In this document: one piece after another, positions 52,401 through 61,944 of the stretch
Position numbering within the stretch: position 1 is the stretch's first letter
Layout: the number at the start of each line of letters is the position of its first letter
Source: Leuctra nigra
Taxonomy: Eukaryota > Arthropoda > Insecta > Plecoptera > Leuctridae
DNA: 64,000 nucleotides
Direction: 5' to 3'
Assembly (NCBI GenBank): GCA_934045905.1
Contig: OW203767.1
Span: 18,541,073-18,605,072 of the forward strand
Position numbers and translations under genes: made by a program
The notes under the pieces: model-generated
Told to the model about the DNA's origin: nothing
The model's database searches: none
What the model saw: the letters and a program-made list of their open reading frames with translations, nothing else

Positions 52401-54389
52401 TACAAATAAAGTTTCGGTGGAAAGTTCATTGGATAGTCTTTCTGAAAAGGGTATGTTTGCTGAGAATTATGGGTAGAATCAAAGACTCATATTTGAGGGT
52501 GAAAAAGTACCTAAACTAGAAACTAAACTAATTAAAATAAATACTATCAGCACGTCTAATTTTGGGTTTGCTCTGTTCAAAGATATTAATTGGCCATGCA
52601 AATTTGATAACGGTCAAGAACTTTTTTTGACGATAATCATAAATTCGACTATAATGACTAATAATTGATTTTGAGGCATATTATAAACGCCATTATTGAC
52701 ACACAAAAACGAGTATTAAAGTTAATTCGCCAATTCAACGAACCCAAATCCAGTTTAGTAAAATTACCAACTGAATTTATTATTTGGCAAATTAAAAAGC
52801 AATTCAAATCGAGCTTGATTATAGAAAAAAGGATTGGAAATATCACTAGATAATTAACCAGTCAGGAAGTTTTAACATATCCCTTCATTGATGCAAAGCC
52901 GCATCCATGTTAGCCGTATCGAAAAACCAGTTAATAAATAAAAATTCCAGCACATCCCCATAATTACTTTTTAATCCATAATTACGATCATTATGTAGGA
53001 ATTATAATCCCAAAATCAAACATTCTTAACACACTATAACCGAACACAATATCCCAAATTACTTCTCTGATCACACACAAGAAGGTGTGACTGACTGCGC
53101 AGGCGCTGTTCGGATGAATGAACTGTCCCATAGAGTCGATCCCGGCTTCTTTGAATCACATTACTTCATTACTGTGCGATTGTTGCGCCGATTGTGCGCA
53201 GCAATGTTGCGTCATTGGTGTAGTAGTGTATTGTCAACCTCATCAGTGCAGCCATCGCGTGGTCACGACTCTTAAAGCTATCAATGTCATCGCGGTGGAA
53301 TTAAACACGGGAGATTGGTGTCGTAACGGTTAAGGGCGTCGGATACACGTGACTGATTTGAACGAGATTTACTTCTGTGTTGACGTTTTGTAATGCGATT
53401 GAGAATTGTTGTCAAATAATAAGACGTATTATTACTAATTTTTGATGTGTTAAAGTTGTGTAATATTTCTGACAATTTATTTAAATTGAAGAGTAATTCT
53501 CATTGTCAGGACTGAGATCGTATTTTGACGAAATTCATCGTTTTCACAGCTGTTAAACTGTTAAAAGTTCACTTCAATACAAAAAGCTCAACCAGTTAGG
53601 TTTATACGTCACTTCAAAGTGAGCACATTTTTATATGCCACAGAATATACCACGTATATTTATGATTTATTTATAGCTTCCATTCCCCTCCTTGTGTGGT
53701 ATAGACATATATTGTATGTTAAAATTGGAATTAAATTTCTTGGAAAAAGTGGAATCTATACGAATCCAATTAAAAAAAGAGGAACTTGACAGAAATAATT
53801 TAAAATTTCATTTATTAATGTTGATCGCGATTTTGGTGTCAGGTGTCCATGTTAAAGTGAATGTTTTGAGAATAGCATATTGTCTAGTGCTTTGTGACAA
53901 CACAATTTAAGTTATGTACCTAATAATTTTTGGACTATTTAAATTATCAATATATTATTTAAATTCCCTAAATTTCTGAACATTTTAAAAAAGTCCATCA
54001 AATATAATTACGATAATTTCCGAATCAATTAAAATATCCGATACAAAATTATCACATATTTAGGTGAAAGGATCTTCTTGCTGGACCCTTAGCACTTCTT
54101 TTCAAACCAAATGAAGCAACAAAATTAACTCGCAAAATATTACCTAATCTCGGTGGAGGTGCCATACCCTCACAACATTCGTCCACGTACCAACCAAAAA
54201 ATCGTCCCCATCACGAATAAAAAAGGTCAGCCACGATTGGTCAATATATTCCATGGTTCACCTAGTGATTAGAGATGCCCGCTCTTGCCATCTTGCCTAT
54301 TATAAACACGAGCTAATTACATACCTACTAGACGACCACTAATTACAAGCCAAGCGACAGTTAATTACTGTAACTGCACACGGTCGGGG
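52401..54389. other. Intergenic DNA, no supported gene
   Basis: Short ORFs only. A tRNA-like GTCGTAACGGTTAAGGGCGT near 53320 lacks a B box and is not called. A family 2 repeat is listed separately. Confidence 0.5.
53545..53610 (+). repeat. Dispersed repeat family 2, copy 2
   Basis: AAAAAGCTCAACCAGTTAGG, then TTTATACG, preceded by GTTAAACTGTTAAAAGTTCA. It resembles the 59.8-kb copy over about 60 bp. Confidence 0.45.
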
Positions 54390-55880
54390 TAATTAGGAGG
54401 AGGTGCACGTGGGGAAATAAACAGGAACAGGGGTTTTAAGGGAGTTAAACCTGTTCAGTTGGAATTAGGAGGAGGTGCACGTGGGGAAATAACAGGGGTT
54501 TTATGGGAGTTAAACCTGTTCAGTTGGAATTAGGAGGAGGTGCACGTGGGGAAATAAACAGGAACTGGGGTTTTAAGGGAGTTAAACCTGTTCAGTTGGA
54601 ATTAGGAGGAGGTGCACGTGGGGAAATAAACAGGAACTGGGGTTTTAAGGGAGTTAAACCTGTTCAGTTGGAATTAGGAGGAGGTGCACGTGGGGAAATA
54701 AACAGTAACAGCGGTTTTAAGGGAGTTAAACCTGTTCAGTTGGAATTAGGAGGAGGTGCACGTGGGGAAATAAACAGGAACTGGGGTTTTAAGAGAGTTA
54801 AACCTGTTCAGTTGGAATTAGGAAGAGGTGCACGTGGGGAAATGAACAGGAACAGGGGTTTTAAGGGAGTTAAACCTGTTCAGTTGGAATTAGGAGGAGG
54901 TGCACACGGGGAAATAAACAGGAACAGCGGTTTTAAGGGAGTTAAACCTGTTCAGTTGGAATTAGGAGGAGGTGCACGTGGGGAAATAAACAGGAACAGT
55001 GGTTTTAAGGGAGTTAAGCCTGTTCAGTTGGAATTAGGAGGAGGTGCACGTGGGGAAATGAACAGGAACAGTGGTTTTAAGGGAGTTAAACCTGTTCAGT
55101 TGGAATTAGGAGGTGGTGCACGTGGGGAAATAAACAGGAACAGTGGTTTTAAGGGAGTTAAACCTGTTCAGTTGGAATTAGGAGGAGATGCACGTGGGGA
55201 AATGAACAGGAACAGGGGTTTTAAGGGAGTTAAACCTGTTCAGTTGGAATTAGGAGGAGGTGCACGTGGAGAAATAAACAGAAACAGGGGTTTTAAGGGA
55301 GTTAAACCTGTTCAGTTGGAATTAGGAGGAGGTGCACGTGGAGAAATAAACAGAAACAGGGGTTTTAAGGGAGTTAAACCTGTTCAGTTGGAATTAGGAG
55401 GAGGTGCACGTGGGGAAATAAACAGGAACAGCGGTTTTAAGGGAGTTAAACCTGTTCAGTTGAAATTAGGAGGAGGTGCACGTGGGGAAATGAACAGGAA
55501 CAGCGGTTTTAAGGGAGTTAAACCTGTTCAGTTTGAATTAGGAGGAGGTGCACGTGGGGAAATGAACAGGAACAGGGGTTTTAAGGGAGTTAAACCTGTT
55601 CAGTTGGAATTAGGAGGAGGTGCACGTAGGGAAATGAACAGGAACAGGGGTTTTAAGGGAGTTAAACCTGTTCAGTTGGAATTAGGAGGAGGTGCACGTG
55701 GGGAAATGAACAGGAACAGCGGGTTTAAGGGAGTTAAACCTGTTCAGTTGGAATTAGGAGGAGGTGCACGTGGGGAAATGAACAGGAACAGGGGTTTTAA
55801 GGGAGTTAAACCTGTTCAGTTGGAATTAGGAGGAGGTGCACGTGGGGAAATAAACAGGAACAGGGAGTTTAACCTGTTTA
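54390..55880. repeat. 72-bp minisatellite, 21 copies, open for 461 codons
   Basis: GGTGCACGTGGGG-type cores recur at 54402, 54474 and then every 72 bp from 54539 to 55835. The second copy lacks 7 bp, which breaks the frame. After it, an ORF (54503-55888) runs through the rest as 24-residue repeats of the form GVKPVQLELGGGARGEINRN-x-GFK. Substitutions do not favour third codon positions: AGG/TGG/AGC/AGT gives Arg/Trp/Ser, and ATA/ATG gives Ile/Met. There is no signal peptide, no non-repeat domain and no splice context. I call it a minisatellite; a repeat protein is possible but unsupported. Confidence 0.93.
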
Positions 55881-55888
55881 TGGTGTAA

Positions 55889-57009
55889 TTGAGATTTTAT
55901 GATTCAGACCCGAAAATTTCTGGATTATTACAAATCTTAAAAGAAAATGTTATTTTATATAGACAGCTGATGTTACATGTTGACCAAGTATTGCCGATTT
56001 ATATCAAAATTTAATAAATCAAATTACCTTCCAGAAAAAACAAAAACAAAATCTTTGCGTGTGTTTCGTTCCATACTTTTAAATTTTTAAATTTCATTTC
56101 GAAGCAGTTAATGTACTTTTAGTTTCATATCGATAAAAAAAATGTACATGAAAAATTCGTAATTGAAATACTAATTTTTAACAAGACATTTGAACACATT
56201 TGAACACATTTGCAAAATCTTAGTTTTTAGTACACATCAGAAGTTACTTAAAAATGTTATGAGTACTGGAACAAATTAAATTCACACAAAAATTATAATT
56301 GAAAAACGCATAAAGAAGAGAAATAATACAATTATTTTTTTAATTAATTAAAGGGACTTATCCCTGTCAACGATATTGCGTAATGTGTCTTTGAGTTTTT
56401 TTTTATTTTAACGAAGGGTGACAGAATAAATAAACATCATTTGGTTATTTACGTTTCAACATCTTCACTTAGAGAAAACCACCTGAACATTCAGTTTCAC
56501 CAAACATCAAAATGACAGTAACGGAGCCTCTTCATGTATACTCCATCCCCCTTCTCTCCCAAGTCCACATTGTTCCCAAGAATCTCCATCACCTAGTCCG
56601 GTTTTGAGAACCTTCCCTCGATTCAGGTGGCAGTGGAAGCTCAACATCCACTGTCTTTGTAATTACATGGGCTGCATGGGTCGAGGTGGCGGTGACCTTT
56701 GACACGTCACGTGTTGACCTCCAGAAGAAGACGAGTCTCTCAAATACAAATTAACAAACCAAGAGACGAGACACTGCATCCTCGGATGATTTTGCGTGTG
56801 ATTAAAAATGTGGCGAAATCATCAAGATCTTGCGAAATGTGTTTTGGGGTTCCGTGTCTATGAAATTTAAGATTTATCTAGCTTGGATCTTTGGACGTAA
56901 ACATGGTGATGGTGAGAAGGTTATTTGATTACAAGATAGTAAATGGGATGACCGAAGGGTCGCGTACGAAAGCACGTAAAGGAAAATGATGTTGATTTAT
57001 GTGTATAGC
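55889..57009. other. Intergenic DNA, nothing firm
   Basis: Mostly AT-rich. A less AT-rich patch at 56520-56720 contains TGACCTTTGACACGTCACGTG-like sequence, i.e. a nuclear-receptor-type direct repeat next to a CACGTG E box. It could be regulatory but has no other support. Confidence 0.4.
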
Positions 57010-57130
57010 TCAATTCTGTAACTTTAAATTTCCGATTCTCCTGAAATTCGATTAGCTGCAATGTTAATTCATATGGCCGTGAATCGGATTCCATCAGAAT
57101 CAAAAATTTTAAAGTTGTAGAATAGGGCCT
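57010..57130. mobile_element. GGGGCCC-ended MITE, copy 2 (degenerate)
   Basis: It shares GTGAATCGGATTCCA and CTGCAATGTTAATTCA-like sequence with the 40157 element and ends in AGAATAGGGCC. The left terminus CAATTCTGTAACTTTAAA is mutated relative to the first copy. Confidence 0.65.
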
Positions 57131-60100
57131 GTAAGTTCATATTAGTGTAATGATTATGGCAATTATTTTCTTGCTTTTCCAAATGATCACGCATAACCCC
57201 AAAAAAATAATTTTTGTAACTTAAAATTTCAAGAAACACGTTTTTTAAATCTCTGCGACTGTGATGTTTCTTTTTAATATTTTGTTGCTGGGAATTTCAC
57301 AAAAATGTGTCAATAAATGAACTATGTTTAGCTAATACGACAAATACGAGTATAGTAATATTTCTGTTACCTAAGTCGCAACAGAAAATTAATAAAGTAA
57401 AATAAAAATACAAAACATATAATAATTACTTACCCAATATTTGCTCTGTCTAAAAAATAATAGTAAAAACAAAAATAAAAATAATAATACCCGTGAGCAA
57501 AGCAAAAGTCCACAGCCCTGCCGTAACCCGAACAATGGCCCATCAAAAAAAGCTTCAACTAATAAGACAAACAATGCACATTAATATGAAACAAAGCTAT
57601 GGTCATTAATTTACCAACACATGTCAGTTTTCAGCTCAACTCTCATCAACAAAAGAAGAACATGAAATATACGAGCGCCGATTTAAATTATAAATTACAA
57701 CACTCGAGAATTATTTGTCTACGCGTTCTCTAGTAAAAAAATCTTGTTATAAGTTAGAAATATCTTTATTTAATATTAAAATGTCGCCCTGGGGATAATT
57801 GGATGATGATATATTTATAATTGAGAGGAATGTACGTAGTAATAAGAGCAACACTTGAATTATCCAATCCTATAGGAATCGCATTCTATCATTTTTCATT
57901 TCTGACTTAACTATTTGTTTTGTATTTGAATTGTTATGAACTAGAATACGTTTGCACAAGAGTAATCATATAGAATATCTCAATTAATTTTTGACGTAAA
58001 ACGGTTCGAAGTTTGTTTAACCATTTCCAGGTATATAATCATTTGATATACTTAAATTTCTCGAAAATGGACACACATAATTTTTCTTGACCATAATCCA
58101 CATACTATTAAAGTTACATCATCATAAAATTGATAGATCACTTCTAACTTTGCATGAATTCCGCGTAATAATTATTTCATTACCATCATCAATCAAATAA
58201 AACACAAAGTACAATTTTTATTGCAGTTTTGAATCAAGGATCTTATACTTCTTTTTGTGGTCACGATGTCGCCCTTGTAATTGAGACGATGGACATAAGA
58301 TTTATATACGTTTTGTTGCATTTGACGCTGATTTCTATTCATCTCAACATGGCACAATGTTAAACCATATTTTCCCATCTCTCCTCCCGACGTGAAGGTG
58401 AATAATTTATGATGTATAAAAGTTCAACGACGCTTGGATAAGAGGAGAGTAATACGATGCGATTTGAATTCTATGTGACGCGACACTTGGCGGTTCAAAA
58501 TCACTGTCAGAAGCGATTAATAACTGGAGTTTTTACAAAACTAGACATCAATTTTACTCGAAGACGGAAATGCGCGAATAGATGTTAAGTTTGAGAGAAG
58601 GGGAATTGAATCTAGACAAATGGGATCCATTTCTCGGGTGTTAAGCGATTTAGATTTTAATTTTTAAAAGTCCATTTCGATTTCCTTACATAACAAGATT
58701 TAATTTTGTTCTAATATGACGTTTTACAACTTATAAGCGCATAAATGGAGCCTTTTATGTATATTTTATCAACAATAAGCAAGAATTAGTCCCGAGACAA
58801 AAATCTCTCTTGCAACATCTTTAAGAGCTTAAGAGCTTTTTTGTTCATGGACTACGGTGGAGGTGCCGTATACGTACATCTATAGTACACTGGGAATAGA
58901 ATCTACAAAAATAGTTCCACTATTGGGGTAGTATGTATACGTATTAATAGGTTTTACGGTATAAGGTCAATTAGAAGCAAAAAACGATCATTTCACAATT
59001 ACTGGACTTCAAAAGCTTTCGACAAGTTAAATGTTACGTGAAGAAATAGTGATGCACATTCTCCCGTGCTCTATTATACCTTATAAATGAAACGCATACA
59101 ACATAAGTACAGTGATATTATTCTATTTTACAAACAATCAGCAATACTTATCGATGCTCTTGCCTTGAACCAAATGAAGTACAACGGAATCGATGCAATG
59201 ACGGTACTTGAAAATGAGTCAGAGTCATTAGAAGACAACTAATGTGCGATTACATAAGTGCGATGCAGACAATCAGTGTATAAACGTGGTGAAACAATGA
59301 AAAAATCTGCATCGAGGTTTATATTTTAGGAAAACCGCTATACTGAAATATTACGATTTTCCTAACGACAGAAAAGAAAATTGAAGGGTACAGTGGAAAA
59401 ACGCTACACATTCGGATGAAACTGAGATAAACGAAGTTTTATGTTGAAACTTGTACCTATCAATCTTCCATACAGATCAATATTTCAATTAGATTTTTCA
59501 AGACAGTGTAGCAATATTTTCTAAAAACCGAGGGTTTATTCTGAAAACTCATAGAAATAACTGCAAGATGACACCTTAACTATTTTTTTTAAATGGCCTC
59601 TTAGTGTTCATCCCCTGTACAATTCAATCGGAGAAAGAACTCCTATACCTGAACCGAGACCCACGGTCGACTATACTGACAATGTCTTGCCATGATTTCA
59701 ACGAATATATTTAAAAAAAACACTCACAACCATCAGCCGAAGTTTTATAAACTTCGAGTTTTACTGCTTTTAAGTTTTCAAAAGTCTACTAAAAGTCTAA
59801 AAAGCTCAACCAATCTGGTTTATAAAGCTTAACAGTTGTAAAACGCATAACAAACCAATACATTTATCATACAGAGCACATTCAAATCCCCTTCTCTCAC
59901 CTAATGACATCAAATCTTTATCAATCAGCCCCAATCTTTCGCCCAGAGATCAAAACGACAAAGAATCTTCCGCTACTCATCCACTAATTCCAGTGACCAA
60001 CTCCACCCAACAGCTCGTAAAACAATGAATCTGTATCGACATCATGAAGCTGGATGGAAGTGCATCGACTCGAAAGGATTAAGGTTGAGAGATGGCAAAC

Positions 60101-60233
60101 CGAATCGTGTCAAGTCATTTGGTTAATTATAATAATCACCATCCGGTTGAGATATTATTACTTAACACTCCTTAGACTCCATTAGGATGCAGGGGTGTCC
60201 ACTTTTACACGCCGCACTGTGTTATTAGGCAGA

Positions 60234-60234
<1 letters not shown>
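57131..60234. other. Intergenic DNA, nothing recognised
   Basis: Only short ORFs. A TGGAGGTGCC motif at 58858 and a family 2 repeat near 59.8 kb are noted elsewhere. Confidence 0.55.
59760..59835 (+). repeat. Dispersed repeat family 2, copy 3
   Basis: AAAAAGCTCAACCAATCTGG, then TTTATAAAGC, preceded by TTAAGTTTTCAAAAGTCTAC. Non-coding. Confidence 0.45.

Positions 60235-60274
<40 letters not shown>
60235..60274 (-). repeat. (ATT)13 microsatellite, tail of the 5S-derived SINE
   Basis: Uninterrupted ATT triplets, directly abutting the 3' end of the minus-strand SINE that ends here. Read in the SINE's orientation it is an (AAT)n tail. Confidence 0.9.
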
Positions 60275-60275
<1 letters not shown>

Positions 60276-60650
60276 GTCTATATTCTCAACAGAGCCAGGC
60301 TCCACTAGTGAGAATGTAATATATGAGAAGGGAGGAGAGGAAACCCGGTACCGGCATGTAGCCTACTCCTGACGAAAGATACCAAGGGGACCAACGGCTT
60401 AACGTCCCTTCCGAAGGACGGTGTAACATTCACAGCACGGGCCTCCACAACCCGCGCCGTCGAGAGACTGATAACAGGTGGAGGGAGGTCGTCACACTGA
60501 CCCCCAAACACCCCAGTCTCTCTGACCCAACGGCAGCAACCTGGCAAGGCAGAGTTGAATGGTCACCCATCCAACTACTGACTGCGCTCAATGTTGCTTA
60601 ACCTCGGTGATCTAACGAGAACCGAGGTATCCAACACACCAGCCGTTCAT
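60275..60650 (-). mobile_element. 5S rRNA-derived SINE (SINE3-like), minus strand
   Basis: Read on the minus strand, the head (plus 60554-60640) contains CTCGGTTCTCGTTAGATCAC, CGAGGTTAAGCAACATTGAG and TTGGATGGGTGACC. These are in the order and spacing of the middle and 3' part of 5S rRNA, including its internal promoter (A-box region and the GGATGGGTGACC C box). A GC-rich body of about 270 bp follows, with the self-complementary CGTCCCTTCCGAAGGACGG, and then an (AAT)n tail. It is not a functional 5S gene, because the two 5S ends are missing or diverged. 5S-derived SINEs are known in fish and some mammals (SINE3 class); here I infer an arthropod equivalent. Confidence 0.85.
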
Positions 60651-60894
60651 CGGGTTATTAACAAACACTGAGGGGTGGCCATTAATAGAGTTGCAGGATG
60701 TAGGGGTGTCCACATTTTGTACACAACCATCCAATTTTTAAGTTGAAAAAATAAAAAATAAATGTTGAAGGGTAGGTATTCTAGTGATACCACGTGACTA
60801 AACATAGAAAATTCAAAATTTGCCAAATTATTGCACATAAAAGGAAAAAAATTATAAAATTTAGTAAGTTAACGACAGAATAAAATTAACAAAA

Positions 60895-61115
60895 TCACCT
60901 ATACCTAAAGCTGGTCCTGATGACCATGGAAAATTTGTAGTTTATCGATCAAACGGTTCTAGTTTTAATTGTCAAAATTCAAAGGATCCTGTTCAAGAAC
61001 TACACACGTTACCGCTTTATGACATTAGTCGGTGTGCAAAATTTCAGATCGATTGGGTGAACGGTTTGACCTGGGTACTGATGGCAAAAACATAGACAGA
61101 CAAAAACACACAAAG
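60895..61115 (+). repeat. Dispersed repeat family 1, 3' part
   Basis: It contains CTGGTCCTGATGACCATGG, AGATCGATTGGGTGAACGGT and AAACATAGACAGACAAAAAC. All three align in order with the downstream half of the adjacent copy at 61138-61520. Confidence 0.6.
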
Positions 61116-61137
61116 AGAAAGAGCCACTGACAACACT

Positions 61138-61520
61138 CTGTGTAACTCGTTGATAAGTGAGCCTTCGTATAGCATGTGAATGAGTTTCTAAGATCTTCTC
61201 TACAGACCTTGGAAAGAGCCTAACTATAAATGTGTCAAAGAAGCAGTGATAAAATATCTGACATTTCCTTCAAAAAATTTCACAAATATTTCCAAACACG
61301 CATACAATATCCGTAAAATGTAAATACATTTTGAATTTAACGAAAGATAAGTCTGAAAATTGACAAAAACGCCTAAAATGTTGGTCCCGATGGTCAATAG
61401 CTTCAATTTAGAAAAAAATCACAGGATCTGTTCAAAACTATATACATAGATTATGATAAAAGGTGTTAAAATTTCAAATCGATTGGTTGAACGGTTTGGT
61501 CTCGGAACTGCTGACAAAAA
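61138..61520 (+). repeat. Dispersed repeat family 1, longest copy
   Basis: It starts TGTGTAACTCGTTGATAAGT and carries CCTAAAATGTTGGTCCCGAT and AAATCGATTGGTTGAACGGT. Partial copies lie at 4497, 11485, 12305 and 60895. No ORF; the class is unknown. Confidence 0.65.
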
Positions 61521-61544
61521 AGAGATACAGTATATCATAAGAGT

Positions 61545-61944
61545 ACCGGGTGGCGAATATTTTTCTGGCAAAGACTTCGTAAATGGGAGAAAAATTATTT
61601 TTATAAAATTCCAGTTTTAACTTTTTTGAAGTGAAATAAATGGTTGGTTCAACTAGATTATGTTTTCAAACGTCATTAACGATAGTTCATGGGATGAAAT
61701 TGGTGTCGTGAGTCGTGACAACCCTCTAGAGTAAAGAACGATCGATTTTTTTATTCGAAATAGAGCATATTACTGTTAATATATCCTTCATTTTACTGAA
61801 GTAGCTGTCAGAACACAGTATGTATACTGCACTTCTAAATCAGAGTTCTATTTGTATAAATAAGTAAGTTATTAGAGTTTTTGTCACAGTCAATTTACGT
61901 CCCATTTACGAAGTCTTTGCCAGAAAAATTCTCGCTACCGGGTG
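61545..61944. mobile_element. Element of about 400 bp with about 45-bp inverted ends
   Basis: The left end ACCGGGTGGCGAATATTTTT, then CTGGCAAAGACTTCGTAAAT, is inverted at 61905-61944 (ATTTACGAAGTCTTTGCCAG, then AAAAATTCTCGCTACCGGGT). The interior is AT-rich and encodes nothing recognisable. No clear target duplication is seen. Confidence 0.75.

Noticed and set aside
54503..55888. 461-codon ORF as a genuine protein-coding gene
   Set aside because: It is a pure 72-bp repeat with no unique domain, no codon-position bias in the differences between units, and a frame break in the second unit.
60554..60645. Functional 5S rRNA gene
   Set aside because: Only the central and promoter part of 5S is present, fused to a non-5S body with a microsatellite tail.
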